DNA of 64,000 nucleotides from Parapedobacter luteus (GCF_900168055.1 NZ_FUYS01000004.1:124001-188000); one strand, 5' to 3'. Counted from the stretch's first letter, positions 43,504 to 53,237 are shown. Notes: generated by a model not told the origin, from the letters alone. Numbers and translations are program-made.

Positions 43504-44709
43504 TTGGCTACGAAAAACACGAACAACATCTTAATTATCGGCGCGTTTGACCGTTATAATTACGGGGATTTGCTGTTCCCCCTGGTTATTGAGGCGCAGT
43601 TGAAAACCTATGGCCAGCCGTTCGAGGCGTCCTATTTTGGTATTGTAAAAAGCGACCTCAGCGCCCTGGGCGGCAAACCCACCGAAGATATTCGGGCATT
43701 CTACCGCAAATGTGAGGAGGGCACAGGCCATACCAGCGTCATTGTTGCCGGCGGCGAAGCGGTGGCCGTGACGTGGAGCTCGCTATTGCTGGCGCTTAGC
43801 AGCCTATTCAAGCGCACGCATCGGTTCCACAACCGCATAAACAAAGTCATCGACCTCAATGCTTTCGCCAAACGGGCGCTACATGGCAAAACTGCCCTCC
43901 CCTTTGTCTTTACCAAAGCTGACTTTAAGGGTATAGACCGGGTTATCTTCAACTCCCTCGGAGGCTCCGAATTGAATCCGGCGATTTTTGACCAGGTTCC
44001 GGACCTCCGCGATAAATTGCGCCAGATCGATTATTTTGCCGTGCGTGATGAGGCCACACAGCGCAATCTCGCGTTGCAGCACGTGCAAACACAGCTTTAC
44101 CCGGATTCGGCTATCTTGATGTCCACCTTTTACCCCAGCACCGTGCTGGCCAAACAGGTGTCCCCCGCCGTCAGCCAGTACGTCGCCGAGAACAAAGGAA
44201 CATACGTCTTCTTCCAGGTTAAAAACAATCATGCGAAGAACAAGGAACAGCACATTGCGCAGCAGTTGGATTTGATTGCTGCACATTCGGGATCACCCCT
44301 CTGCTTTTGCCCCATCGGCAAGGCACTCAACCACGACGATCACCTGGCGTTAGGCCGCATCGCACCGTTGCTGAACCACCCTTGCACCCTATTTGACGAA
44401 GTAAGTATCTGGGACATCATGTATTTAATCGCCAATGCAAGGGTCTACATCGGCACCAGCTTGCACGGCGCCATTACGGCCATGAGTTATGCCGTGCCGT
44501 ATGTCGGCGTTGCCGTGCCGAAACTAAACAGCTACCTGCAGACGTGGGGCGTAGCGGGAATAAACCGCACGGTGGCGTTGGATGGCCTGTACGAAGGGTT
44601 TCAGCGTGCTGTGGGCACCGACAGAGCCGCGCTCAACCAATCACGCGAACGGCAATTGGCGGCCGCCCAAGCGTCGTTTTCGCATATCCGGCAACTGGTC
44701 TTCCAATAA
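43504..44709 (+). CDS. polysaccharide pyruvyl transferase family protein
   Basis: A 401-residue protein of the PS_pyruv_trans family. The N-terminal IGAFDRYNYGDLLFPLVIEA and C-terminal YIGTSLHGAITAMSYAVPYVGV are characteristic; the GTSLHG motif contains the conserved His. Such enzymes transfer pyruvyl groups from PEP to sugars of surface polysaccharides. The start is TTG at 43504, with no ATG nearby that preserves the N-terminal domain. Its stop overlaps the next ATG by one base. No other capsule gene is adjacent, so its acceptor is unknown. Confidence 0.82.
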   Translation: MATKNTNNILIIGAFDRYNYGDLLFPLVIEAQLKTYGQPFEASYFGIVKSDLSALGGKPTEDIRAFYRKCEEGTGHTSVIVAGGEAVAVTWSSLLLALSSLFKRTHRFHNRINKVIDLNAFAKRALHGKTALPFVFTKADFKGIDRVIFNSLGGSELNPAIFDQVPDLRDKLRQIDYFAVRDEATQRNLALQHVQTQLYPDSAILMSTFYPSTVLAKQVSPAVSQYVAENKGTYVFFQVKNNHAKNKEQHIAQQLDLIAAHSGSPLCFCPIGKALNHDDHLALGRIAPLLNHPCTLFDEVSIWDIMYLIANARVYIGTSLHGAITAMSYAVPYVGVAVPKLNSYLQTWGVAGINRTVALDGLYEGFQRAVGTDRAALNQSRERQLAAAQASFSHIRQLVFQ

Positions 44710-45899
44710 TGGCGGTAATGAATCCTCAAATCCTCACACCGGATGTGCAGCAGTACCTGCGCACCCATGAAGCTATGCCTCCTACGGAAATGGCGTTGCG
44801 TAAAAGTCCTTTTCCGCACGTTTCCTCCCTGGAATTGGCCCAACAGCTGGATGGCAGGCAACGTAGCCGGAAAAAACTGCCGCTGTGGTATGATATACCG
44901 GGGATTTATTATCCGGAAAAACGCGCCATGGAGCAGGCATCCTCACAGACTACCGCCCAATACAAGGCAAGTTTGATCCGCCAGCAAAGCCGTATAATCG
45001 ACCTAACGGGCGGCCTTGGTGTCGACACCTATTTTTTCGCACAACGCGCCGAAACGGTGATCCACTGCGAAAAGAACGAAGCACTTTCCCGGATCGCGGC
45101 ACACAACGCATTGACACTGGGCATACGCACGATCAGCTTCATTGCGGATGACGGCCTTGCTTATTTGCGCAGCCAAGGCGACAACGCATTTGACTACGCG
45201 TATATCGATCCTTCACGGCGGGTAGAAAGCCGCAAGGTCTTCCGGCTGGAGGACTGTGAACCCAATGTGGTGGAAGTTCAACAGGACTTGCTGCAAAAAG
45301 CGGGAAAATTACTCATCAAAGCCGCTCCATTGCTGGATATTTCCGCAGCCCTCCAAGCGTTGAACAAGGTCTCTGAAGTGCACATCATAAGCGTCGACAA
45401 TGAATGTAAAGAATTGCTGTTTGTCTTGGATAGCGCTTATGCAGGCACGCCGCAACTGGTAGCGGCCGTACTGAAAAACAATGTGACACGCACCTTTTCC
45501 TTCGAAATGAGCGAGGAGACCGCCGCCGTCTCGCACTTGGGACTGCCCGAGCATTACTTGTACGAGCCGGATGCGGCATTGCTCAAATCCGGCGCATTCA
45601 AACTCATCGGGCAGCGCTATGGCCTGAAAAAGCTCCACCAACACACTCACCTCTATACGTCCACGACCCACCACCCGGACTTTATGGGCAAGACGTTCCG
45701 GGTGGACCGTGTAACGCCCTATACTGATTTCAAAAACGACAAATCGATACGGCATGCCGCAGTCAGCACTCGCAATTTTCCGCTAAAAGTCGAAGCATTG
45801 CGCAAGCGGCATCGGATACACGACGGCGCGGATATGCATCTGTTCTTTTGCACAGGCCCTGATGATGTGCTTTTGGTCATCTTTGCATCAAAATGCTGA
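44709..45899 (+). CDS. class I SAM-dependent methyltransferase with THUMP-like domain
   Basis: A 396-residue protein read from the ATG at 44709 (TAATG overlap with the preceding stop). The SAM-binding motif I is IIDLTGGLGVDTYFFA near residue 97, with motif IV-like DYAYIDPSRR following. The C-terminal part resembles the THUMP-like domain of Bacteroidota RNA methyltransferase-like proteins. Substrate is probably RNA but not proven. Translationally coupled to the pyruvyl transferase-family gene, which may be a chance arrangement. Confidence 0.8.
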   Translation: MAVMNPQILTPDVQQYLRTHEAMPPTEMALRKSPFPHVSSLELAQQLDGRQRSRKKLPLWYDIPGIYYPEKRAMEQASSQTTAQYKASLIRQQSRIIDLTGGLGVDTYFFAQRAETVIHCEKNEALSRIAAHNALTLGIRTISFIADDGLAYLRSQGDNAFDYAYIDPSRRVESRKVFRLEDCEPNVVEVQQDLLQKAGKLLIKAAPLLDISAALQALNKVSEVHIISVDNECKELLFVLDSAYAGTPQLVAAVLKNNVTRTFSFEMSEETAAVSHLGLPEHYLYEPDAALLKSGAFKLIGQRYGLKKLHQHTHLYTSTTHHPDFMGKTFRVDRVTPYTDFKNDKSIRHAAVSTRNFPLKVEALRKRHRIHDGADMHLFFCTGPDDVLLVIFASKC

Positions 45900-45941
45900 T
45901 GCCGACTTGTACGTGAAGTGCCTAATGCGGTACTTTGCATC

Positions 45942-46934
45942 ATGTCCAAGCAACTAAAGCTTTCCGCACTTGACCTCTCCGTCATCATCGCTGGCGGTGA
46001 CGCCGCATCAGCCATTGCCCGCACGGTAGACGTTGCCCGGTATGTCGAGCAATTAGGCTACGAACGTATCTGGCTCGCCGAACATCATAATATGGAATTC
46101 ATCGCCAGTTCGGCTACATCCGTGCTTATTGGCCATGTAGCCGGCAAGACGGAACATATCCGTGTCGGCTCGGGCGGCATCATGCTGCCTAACCATACCC
46201 CGCTGTCGGTGGCCGAACAATTCGGCACACTGGAAACCCTGTATCCGGGACGTATAGATCTCGGCTTGGGCCGTGCGCCGGGAACAGATCAACTGACCGC
46301 CATGGCGCTGCGCCGCAACAACCTCAATACCGCTTACCATTTTCCTTCGGATATCCGTGAATTGCAGTTGTATCTCAGCCCTGAAAACAGCGACGGCCGT
46401 GTACGGGCATTTCCGGGGGAAGGGCTTGACATTCCTATCTGGGTACTGGGCTCCAGCACCGACAGTGCCTATTTAGCGGCCGAGATGGGCCTACCGTACG
46501 CTTTCGCTGCCCATTTTGCGCCACAGCAGTTCCGCACCGCCATTTCACTTTACCGCCAACATTTCAAACCGTCGGCACAGCTCGACAAGCCCTATGTGCT
46601 GGCTTGTGTCAATGTCATCGCCGCCGATACCGATGAAGAAGCGCAGGTATTGGCGACGAGCATGTACCGCATGTTCCTGGGCATCGTTACCAATACGCGC
46701 CGGCCATTGCAACCGCCCGTCCCCTCGATGGACCCTTACTGGACGCCAGAGGTCGAACATGCCGTCAAACAGATGACCGCCTGCACGTTCATCGGAAGCC
46801 GCGAAACGCTGGCCGCACAGCTCTCCCGATTCGTTGATGAGACCGGCATCGACGAGCTGATGACCACCGGAAATATTTACGACCAGGGAGCGCGGTTGAA
46901 GTCTTATCGCATTCTCCACGAGGTTTTGTCGTGA
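45942..46934 (+). CDS. LLM-class flavin-dependent oxidoreductase
   Basis: A 330-residue luciferase-like monooxygenase starting at the ATG at 45942 (an earlier in-frame start at 45918 overlaps no support). The family signature is [20 protein letters not shown], then [23 protein letters not shown] and [14 protein letters not shown]. It belongs to the F420/FMN-dependent TIM-barrel group often named 'MsnO8-like'. The substrate is unknown. It ends 16 bases before the convergent DUF502 gene. Confidence 0.88.
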   Translation: MSKQLKLSALDLSVIIAGGDAASAIARTVDVARYVEQLGYERIWLAEHHNMEFIASSATSVLIGHVAGKTEHIRVGSGGIMLPNHTPLSVAEQFGTLETLYPGRIDLGLGRAPGTDQLTAMALRRNNLNTAYHFPSDIRELQLYLSPENSDGRVRAFPGEGLDIPIWVLGSSTDSAYLAAEMGLPYAFAAHFAPQQFRTAISLYRQHFKPSAQLDKPYVLACVNVIAADTDEEAQVLATSMYRMFLGIVTNTRRPLQPPVPSMDPYWTPEVEHAVKQMTACTFIGSRETLAAQLSRFVDETGIDELMTTGNIYDQGARLKSYRILHEVLS

Positions 46935-46950
46935 CATCACCGTGGGCGAA

Positions 46951-47547
46951 TCACTCCAGTCCGCTCACGCCGCCCGAGACCACCAGCTTCATGGCATCAG
47001 TGGCGCTCATATTTAGCCGCTTCACCCGCTCAGACTTTACAACAACCACCTGACCGGCAAATGAGTAAGAATAGGGAAAGTAAACAATTACTTCACCCTG
47101 TAATCCGATCTTGGAAAGGTCCCGTTGCGTAAGGAATCCGATTTTTTTCAAGCCTGTTTCATTGACCTCCACAAGCACCGGCTCATTGAATTTCTTAGCA
47201 TCTCCCACAAATGCTTCCGTAAAATCTTTGATGGAGGAATACAGGGTGCTAAACAAGGGGATGCGGTTGAGCAAATTGTTGAGCCAATTGGATATCGGCT
47301 CGGTGACGACATTTGTAAATACCATCCCTACAACGACCAGCACGGTAATCACGGTAAGGATACCCAGGCCCGGCACGTAAAGCGGCCTTCCCTCCTCGTC
47401 TTCCCAAAACCAACTGCTCAGGTTGAGTGCCGAATCGATGCTTGCCACAATCCAGACAATCAGAAATAATGCTCCTGCAAGCGGCACGACCACTAAGGTG
47501 CCTTTGATGAGGTAATTAAAGAATAAACGTATCGTTCGATTTTTCAT
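46951..47547 (-). CDS. DUF502 membrane protein
   Basis: A 198-residue protein with two membrane segments (about 15-35 and 56-80) and a C-terminal soluble part containing NRIPLFSTLYSSIKDFTEAF and VIVYFPYSYSFAGQVVVV, the core pattern of DUF502. The family is conserved across bacteria without a known biochemical role. Single gene, minus strand. Confidence 0.85.
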   Translation of the reverse strand: MKNRTIRLFFNYLIKGTLVVVPLAGALFLIVWIVASIDSALNLSSWFWEDEEGRPLYVPGLGILTVITVLVVVGMVFTNVVTEPISNWLNNLLNRIPLFSTLYSSIKDFTEAFVGDAKKFNEPVLVEVNETGLKKIGFLTQRDLSKIGLQGEVIVYFPYSYSFAGQVVVVKSERVKRLNMSATDAMKLVVSGGVSGLE

Positions 47548-47621
47548 ATGTTAGTTTGGTGTGTTGTATGACGTGTATGGGGACTGCGTATGAGCATTGG
47601 AGCATCGACTCCGCCGCAGGA

Positions 47622-50078
47622 CTACCCGTAATAATAGACTCTTTTTACCCGCTGTGATATGCCCGTCAGCAGCTCATAGGGAATCGTACCAATGGTTTTT
47701 GCCAACCGGTCGACATCACCAAACACAATGACCTCATCCCCTTCCCGGGCATCAACGCCACTGACATCCAGCATGGTCATATCCATGCAGATATCCCCCA
47801 CTGTCGGTACAGTCTTGCCTTTGACCATCATGCTTCCCACACCGTTACCGAACCGCCTGTCATAACCGTCCGCGTAGCCAATATTTACCGTAGCAATGGT
47901 ACTGTCCTTCGTCAGCATTCCACTCCGATTATACCCTACGCTTTCTCCGGCAGGTACCTCCCTGATTTGCGTAATGGTCGTTTTTAAGGTGCTTGCTTGC
48001 TGCAACACCAATGCCTTATGCCCCTCGTTATGAACACCATATAGCCCGATACCTAAACGTACCATATCCAAATGCGCTTGCGGCCATCGTTGAATACCCG
48101 CGGTGTTGGCGATGTGACGGATAAAAGGGTATCGCAATGCATCAACCAGCTTCCCGGCAAACAACTCAAACGCAGCCAATTGCCGCGCAGTAAATGCGTC
48201 ATGTGTGGCATCGCCAGCTGCGGCCAGGTGAGAAAACACAGACTGCACTTTTACTTCACCTGTTTCTTGCAAACGACTAATTAACTGTTCAATATCACTT
48301 ACCGAAAAGCCCAGCCGGTGCATTCCCGTGTCCACTTTGATATGTATGGGATAATCAACCAACTGCTTGCCTGCCAATACCCGGATAAAGTCATCCAGTA
48401 CACCGAAGCTGTATATTTCCGGCTCCAACCCATGAGCCAAAAGCGCATCGAATGAAGCCGTCGTAGGGCTCATAACCATGATGGGAAGCGTAATTCCGGA
48501 TTTCCGTAACTCTACCCCTTCGTCCACATACGCCACAGCCAGGTAATCCACTTTATTAAACTGGAGCAAGCTCGCCACTTCATAACTCCCACTGCCGTAG
48601 GAAAACGCCTTCACCATAGCCATCAACTTCACATGCTTGGGCAGCAAGGCCCGATATTGATTCAGGTTATGCTCTACGGCATTGAGGTTGGTCTCCAACA
48701 CCGTGTCATGCAATTTTGCCGTAAGCACTTGACTGATGCGCTCAAACGCATATTTCCTGGCACCTTTCAGGAGAATGGTCTCATCCTGGAAGCGCAAGTC
48801 AGCGAGTGATGCCAGAAAAGACGCGGTATCCGCAAACGCTTCATGCCTGACAAAGTCAAACCGCGGCGATTGACGCATCAACCCGGGACCAATCGTAATC
48901 AGCCTGGTAATCTTATTATGAGCAAGCAACTTAGCAACCGCTGAATAAACTTCTTCTTCATGTCCGGAAGCTCCCGGTATATCAGACAACACCAGCGTCC
49001 GGGAGGCATGTTGTTGCTGCTGTTGCAGAAAATCCAGCGCGATATGCAACGATGACAAATCGTTGCTGTAGCTATCGTCTATTACGGTGCAATTGTTAAT
49101 GCCTTTTTTCATTTCCAGTCGCATTTCGACCGGCTGCAATGAAACCATCCGTTCGGCTATGACCGCTGAATCATATCCCATCGCCAGCATGGTCGCCCAG
49201 CAGCATACGGCATTTTCCCTGGCAGCCGCATCGATAAACGGAATGGTGATTTGCACAAGCTGCCCCTCGTATCGCGCGCGTATGCAGCATTTGCGTCCGG
49301 CTAACACGTCGTGGCCCATAACGTGCAACAGGGCGTCCCCCGCTCCCCATGTCATATGCCTCCCCGTGGAGGGTACGGGAATACCGGCTATATGATCCGG
49401 TGAATAGACGGCCTGTTTGGCTCCGTTAAACAAGCGGAGCTTTTCACTGATTTTGTCTTTAGCCGAAGCGAACCCATCGTCATGCGCAGGACCTATGTTG
49501 GTGAGCACAGCGATGTCCGGTTGGATCATCCGATGTAATACCTCCATCTCCCCTTGCTGACTGATGCCTGCTTCGATTATGGCCAAATCACACGTGTTAT
49601 CCAACTGCCACAGCGATAGCGCTACCCCGATTTGCGAGTTATAGCTTTTGGGGCTTCGCGCAATGCGGTATTCCGGGGCCAGCAACTGTGCCAGCCATTC
49701 TTTCACGATGGTTTTGCCATTACTCCCCGTAATGCCAATCACCGGATAAGCAAACTGATTGCGGTGATGCATGGCGAGTACCTGCAGCGCCTCCAGGGTA
49801 TCCCCCACAACGATAAAATTTGCTCCGGGAAACCAGGTTGTTTCCGTTTTCCCCTCAGCCACTACAAAATTACGCACTCCGCCGGCATATGCTTCCTTGA
49901 CATATTGGTGGCCGTCACGCCGGCCTTCCAATGCAAAGAACACGCCATGCTGCGTATCAGAAAGTTTACGGCTATCGTACAGCAATGAACGTACTTCAGC
50001 CGACTCATCATTAAAATAAACCCGCACCGTGGGCATCAGCTCGGAAATCCGCCGAATGGTATATGATTGTTCATGCAT
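47622..50078 (-). CDS. bifunctional MurF ligase / alanine racemase
   Basis: An 818-residue fusion read from the ATG at 50078 (the longer frame to 50111 overlaps the recX leader without support). Residues about 1-445 form MurF, with the ATP motif GSNGKT at 118-123; it adds D-Ala-D-Ala to UDP-MurNAc-tripeptide. Residues about 455-818 form alanine racemase, with PLP lysine in AMVKAFSYGSG and the catalytic Tyr near VGYNRSG. The racemase makes D-alanine for the same pathway. This fusion is standard in Bacteroidota. Divergent from recX with 56 bases between starts. Confidence 0.93.
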   Translation of the reverse strand: MHEQSYTIRRISELMPTVRVYFNDESAEVRSLLYDSRKLSDTQHGVFFALEGRRDGHQYVKEAYAGGVRNFVVAEGKTETTWFPGANFIVVGDTLEALQVLAMHHRNQFAYPVIGITGSNGKTIVKEWLAQLLAPEYRIARSPKSYNSQIGVALSLWQLDNTCDLAIIEAGISQQGEMEVLHRMIQPDIAVLTNIGPAHDDGFASAKDKISEKLRLFNGAKQAVYSPDHIAGIPVPSTGRHMTWGAGDALLHVMGHDVLAGRKCCIRARYEGQLVQITIPFIDAAARENAVCCWATMLAMGYDSAVIAERMVSLQPVEMRLEMKKGINNCTVIDDSYSNDLSSLHIALDFLQQQQQHASRTLVLSDIPGASGHEEEVYSAVAKLLAHNKITRLITIGPGLMRQSPRFDFVRHEAFADTASFLASLADLRFQDETILLKGARKYAFERISQVLTAKLHDTVLETNLNAVEHNLNQYRALLPKHVKLMAMVKAFSYGSGSYEVASLLQFNKVDYLAVAYVDEGVELRKSGITLPIMVMSPTTASFDALLAHGLEPEIYSFGVLDDFIRVLAGKQLVDYPIHIKVDTGMHRLGFSVSDIEQLISRLQETGEVKVQSVFSHLAAAGDATHDAFTARQLAAFELFAGKLVDALRYPFIRHIANTAGIQRWPQAHLDMVRLGIGLYGVHNEGHKALVLQQASTLKTTITQIREVPAGESVGYNRSGMLTKDSTIATVNIGYADGYDRRFGNGVGSMMVKGKTVPTVGDICMDMTMLDVSGVDAREGDEVIVFGDVDRLAKTIGTIPYELLTGISQRVKRVYYYG

Positions 50079-50134
50079 GGCACGAATTTCAACATTTTTT
50101 GGGTTCTGCAAGAATTTTTTGCCATTTTGGACCT

Positions 50135-50593
50135 ATGGAAGTGAAGGAAAAGGCGCGGGCCAAAGCCGAGCAATACTGCGCGTATCAGGAACGGTCGCAA
50201 CAGGAGGTACGGGACAAGTTATACGGTTGGGGATTGCACCAACAGGACGTGGAAAACGTTATCGCCGATTTGATTGCTGCCGGTTTCCTGAATGAGGAAC
50301 GGTTTGCACTGGCCTATGCATCAGGCAAATTTCGGATAAAAGGCTGGGGCCGCCACAAAATCAGACAAGGCCTACTGCAAAAATCCGTATCGGCGCCGCT
50401 TATCCGTACAGCATTAGCCAGCTTGGATGATGATGCCTATCGTGAAAAATTATACGAATTGCTGCAAGCAAAAGCCCGGTTGGAAAAGGAAAAGCACCCC
50501 TATAAACGAAAAAACAAACTGCTTCGTTATGCCTTAAGCAAGGGATACGAAAGTGAACTGGCCCTGGAACTATTGAGTGACAATGAATTGTGA
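50135..50593 (+). CDS. recX: RecX family regulatory protein
   Basis: A 152-residue RecX protein starting at the ATG at 50135. Three repeated three-helix units are seen: AYQERSQQEVRDKLYGWG, then FLNEERFALAYASGKFRIKGWGRHKI and LRYALSKGYESELALELL. RecX binds and inhibits RecA filaments. recA is not in the window. Length fits the family (about 150-160). Confidence 0.9.
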   Translation: MEVKEKARAKAEQYCAYQERSQQEVRDKLYGWGLHQQDVENVIADLIAAGFLNEERFALAYASGKFRIKGWGRHKIRQGLLQKSVSAPLIRTALASLDDDAYREKLYELLQAKARLEKEKHPYKRKNKLLRYALSKGYESELALELLSDNEL

Positions 50594-50610
50594 TTTTTTT
50601 GAAAAAAGTA

Positions 50611-50640
50611 TTGACAGAAGCTGAAAACTCCCTATATTTG
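50611..50640 (+). promoter_or_regulatory. tRNA-Gly promoter
   Basis: TTGACA at 50611-50616 and TATATTTG (TAnnTTTG consensus) at 50633-50640 precede the tRNA 5' end by 16 bases. The same TATATTTG box is used before tRNA-Leu. Confidence 0.75.
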
Positions 50641-50656
50641 CATCCACAAACAGCAA

Positions 50657-50729
50657 GCGAAAGTAGCTCAGTTGGTAGAGCGCAACCTTGCCAAGGTTGA
50701 GGTCGCGAGTTCGAACCTCGTCTTTCGCT
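50657..50729 (+). tRNA. tRNA-Gly (anticodon GCC)
   Basis: 73 nt. Acceptor GCGAAAG/CTTTCGC is perfect, D-loop AGTTGGTAGA, anticodon stem CAACC/GGTTG around TTGCCAA, T-arm GCGAG-TTCGAAC-CTCGT with one G:T pair. CCA is not encoded. A broken integrase gene follows, so it is a likely old insertion site. Confidence 0.95.
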
Positions 50730-50737
50730 CCGGACGG

Positions 50738-50770
50738 AACCCCTCCTATCGATGATAGGCGGGGTTTTTT
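50738..50770 (+). terminator. intrinsic terminator after tRNA-Gly
   Basis: AACCCCTCCTATC pairs with GATAGGCGGGGTT (one mismatch) around GAT, followed by six T residues. It lies nine bases after the tRNA. Confidence 0.88.
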
Positions 50771-50794
50771 CGTGTTTGAGGGATTTGGAAGGGA

Positions 50795-50818
50795 AACTCC
50801 CACCAAAACTCCCACCAA
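50795..50818 (+). repeat. two tandem 12-bp copies of AACTCCCACCAA, putative integrase arm sites
   Basis: Perfect copies at 50795 and 50807, between tRNA-Gly and the integrase start. The 12-bp period and position match the left-end repeats of the tRNA-Thr element. Confidence 0.6.
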
Positions 50819-50858
50819 AAAAACCACTGGGACGAGGATAGGTACGAGGATAAAGGAG

Positions 50859-52179
50859 ATGGCAAGGACGGTCGAACGCTTTAAGGAGCCTAAGATCGTC
50901 CGCGCCAAGCGGGGCTGGTTCATCGCGCTATATTTCCGCTGGCCGGAAACCCATCCGGAGAAAAAAGGACCTTACAAAAAATTTGAGATTTCCGCAGGGC
51001 TCAACCGTATCCATGACCTCGGCAGGCGCGAACGGGAAATGCAGGCCCTGCTGGCCGAGCTGAAAAAGCTGCTGAAAGGAGGATTCGATCCGTTTTTCGA
51101 GGATGCCGAAAAAAGCTTCGTTGGTGAAATCGAGGAAAAAAAGGAAAGAAATAGCCGAAATCAGGTGGGCGGAAATCGCCCCGCCCCCGGAAACAGCTTC
51201 CGGAAACCTATATACGGCCACCGGCAAACCTTGGGAAACAGTGCCCCCCACAGCCGAAGGCTGGACGCTGGAAGAGGGCATAAAGCGATTCCGTAAATAC
51301 TGCAAGGGCAGGAACCTTTCCGACCGCACGATAACCACCTATGACTCTTATATCAACAATTTCTCGGATTGGTTGGTGGATTCCGAGCTTATGGGATACC
51401 CATGCAGCAAGTTTACCGAGTTTCAGGCCAAGGATTTCCTCGATGAACATTTCGATGAGGAGGAATGGTCTCCGCGGACCTACAACAACCACCTCGATTT
51501 CCTGCTGACGCTTTTCAACCGCATCCAAAAGCTCGAAAAGGAAGAAAGCAGACGAAATGGTGGCGGCAAGAAAATCGAATATGAAATTGACATCAGGGAA
51601 ATAGAACCGAAAAAGGACAGGGCCGAAAAAAACCGGTATTACTCCCCTGCCGTTGCCGAACAGGTAAAAAAAGCAACCAGGAAAGACAAGCGGCTTTACA
51701 ACTACATCAGGTGGATTTACTATTCTTGCATGAGGCCGAAGGAAATCCGGTTTCTACAGGCGAAGCATATAGACCTCCATGCAAGGCAGATAAAAGTAAT
51801 TGCCCCGTCTGGGAAAACAGGCGAACGGTTTGTGCCGATTTGTGATGAACTGTACGATTTGATTATCGAATCAGGGCTTTCAAAACTTCCCCTGAACCAT
51901 TACGTATTCGGCAAAGGTGGAATTCCTTCCGATGAAAAAGCACCCAAAGACACGTTCAGCGGGCTTTACAGGCCCATAAAGAAACTGATTGGCCTGGATG
52001 ATAAATATACCCTATATGGCTGGAAACACACCCGGGTCGTGAACCTGCTGATGGCAGGGTTTACAGATGCAGAAGTCATGTCGCTTACGGGGCACCATGA
52101 TTACGAGAGCTTCAAAACCTACAAACGGGAATTGAAAATCGACACATCGGCCATGCAGGGTAAAACAGTGGAGTTCTAA
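50859..52179 (+). pseudogene. tyrosine integrase at tRNA-Gly, frameshifted at a run of seven A
   Basis: The N-terminal arm-binding part reads from ATG 50859 (MARTVERFKEPKIVRAKRGW) to about 51140. The rest (core-binding and catalytic domains, to 52179) is in the frame one base further on. Dropping one A from the 7-A run at 51136-51142 joins the parts without loss (EIEEKRKEIAEIRW). The catalytic part looks intact: R in SCMRPKEIRFL, GWKHTR (Lys in place of the usual Arg), TGHHDYESF and Tyr in KTYKREL. Together it would be about 439 residues. Pseudogene, slippage-expressed gene or sequencing indel cannot be told apart here. Confidence 0.8.
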
Positions 52180-52211
52180 AATTCAGCATCCAAATCCCCT
52201 AACAATGGCAT

Positions 52212-52425
52212 TTATTTATCGCCAATTTCATTGATTTTATAACTACCGGTTGGCGCGGTTTCAATCCATTTCCCAAAAACCTCTCTCGGTTCACCAGTCC
52301 GTTTGTTTGACATCGTCAATTTATATGACACAATGCGCCGGCGCATTTCAATATCAGTGGAGAACTTTGATTGTCCGGCTGGAGTAGATACCGAGACTTT
52401 AATATCTGGAGTATACGGGGAAGCA
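52212..52425 (-). pseudogene. possible 3' fragment of an unrecognised gene
   Basis: The minus-strand frame ending at 52212 has a protein-like last 70 residues (SVSTPAGQSKFSTDIEMRRR, then a SYKINEIGD end). The part upstream of about 52425 is low-complexity translation of the tRNA-Leu region and has no credible start. It could be a gene end left after a deletion. Weak. Confidence 0.3.
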
Positions 52426-52528
52426 TGGCACTGACGGATAAGGCAAAGTAACGGACCACGAACAAGAAGTAACCGGGCACAGCTGGGACGAAGCCGAACG
52501 GACCGAATCAAAAAAAAGAGAAAATACC

Positions 52529-52558
52529 TTTGCAGATGAGCAAAACACGCTATATTTG
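52529..52558 (+). promoter_or_regulatory. tRNA-Leu promoter
   Basis: TTTG at 52529-52532 and TATATTTG at 52551-52558, spaced 18 bp, match the Bacteroidota TTTG/TAnnTTTG consensus. The transcript would run through a partial tRNA-Leu copy before the intact gene. Confidence 0.75.
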
Positions 52559-52591
52559 CAGTCTGAAAAAAGCCGAGCTTGATCACCATCA

Positions 52592-52635
52592 GCATGAATG
52601 GTGGAACTGGTAGACACGGAGGGCTTAAAAGCTTG
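52592..52635 (+). pseudogene. partial, degenerate tRNA-Leu copy
   Basis: TGGTGGAACTGGTAGACACG (52599-52618) repeats the 5' half of the downstream tRNA-Leu (52657-52676) exactly. The anticodon loop CTTAAAA is also kept, but the anticodon stem cannot pair and the variable arm, T-arm and 3' acceptor are missing. Confidence 0.75.
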
Positions 52636-52649
52636 CACAAAATAGCCAT

Positions 52650-52735
52650 GCTCGGATGGTGGAACTGGTAGACACGCAGGACTTAAAATCCTGTTCGCCC
52701 TAAAGCGAGTGCGGGTTCGATTCCCGCTCCGAGTA
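52650..52735 (+). tRNA. tRNA-Leu (anticodon TAA)
   Basis: 86 nt, class II. Acceptor GCTCGGA/TCCGAGT (one G:T), discriminator A, anticodon stem CAGGA/TCCTG around CTTAAAA, long variable arm, T-arm GCGGG-TTCGATT-CCCGC. CCA is not encoded. Confidence 0.95.
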
Positions 52736-52737
52736 CA

Positions 52738-52768
52738 AAAGGCCGCTCAAATTGGGTGGCCTTTTTTT
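52738..52768 (+). terminator. intrinsic terminator after tRNA-Leu
   Basis: AGGCC (52740-52744) pairs with GGCCT (52758-52762), extended by partial pairing, followed by seven T residues. Confidence 0.85.
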
Positions 52769-53208
52769 ATGCCGGGTCAAACATATAAAAGCGTGGGTAA
52801 ATGATGATTTTTTCTCATCACCGAGAATTTAGCGAGGTCACACGCTTACAAGGCTTCTTCCAAATCCGACATCCAGCGCAGCGGGCGATGCTCCACGCGT
52901 CGGAGAGCTGGCTATTGACGCCGATGGTGCCGTTGAGCTGGTAATTGCCGCTGTCGTTACGGAAAGCCCCACGCGTAGCGTGAGCGCAACCCAGACCCAT
53001 ATGTGTTCGATCTATCGAGGTGGTGGTTCGGGGACCTAAACGAGTTCGCTATTTTAAAAAAATTGCTATGCGAATGTAGGGACAAAAACGATTGACTCAA
53101 AAATATTTTTTTCAATCAATCACCATTGTAGCCATCTACTACATCATAAGCAAATACGGTTTTTTGTTTGCGCGTGAAAAGAAAAAAGATTTGCATTTTT
53201 CGTTTGAC
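52769..53208. other. gene-free stretch upstream of higBA
   Basis: About 440 bases without a gene I can support. A short minus-strand frame near 52905-52975 (NDSGNYQLNGTIGVNSQL) has an outer-membrane-protein look and could be a small remnant, but it lacks a start and any conserved motif. The last 100 bases are AT-rich leader of higBA. Confidence 0.4.
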
Positions 53209-53226
53209 AAGTGTAACTTTACACTT
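53209..53226. promoter_or_regulatory. higBA operator: perfect 8-2-8 palindrome
   Basis: AAGTGTAA-CT-TTACACTT lies 12 bases before the higB ATG and overlaps the likely promoter (TTTGACAAG upstream). Autoregulation by HigA at such palindromes is typical. Confidence 0.75.
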
Positions 53227-53237
53227 TACAATAAGGC

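Noticed and set aside
44544-44708. Upstream extension of the methyltransferase gene
   Set aside because: It overlaps the pyruvyl transferase gene in another frame; the ATG at 44709 gives the normal N-terminus.
52818-53000. 60-codon minus-strand open frame between tRNA-Leu and higBA
   Set aside because: No start context or conserved motif beyond a vague barrel-like stretch; kept only as a note for the gene-free region.
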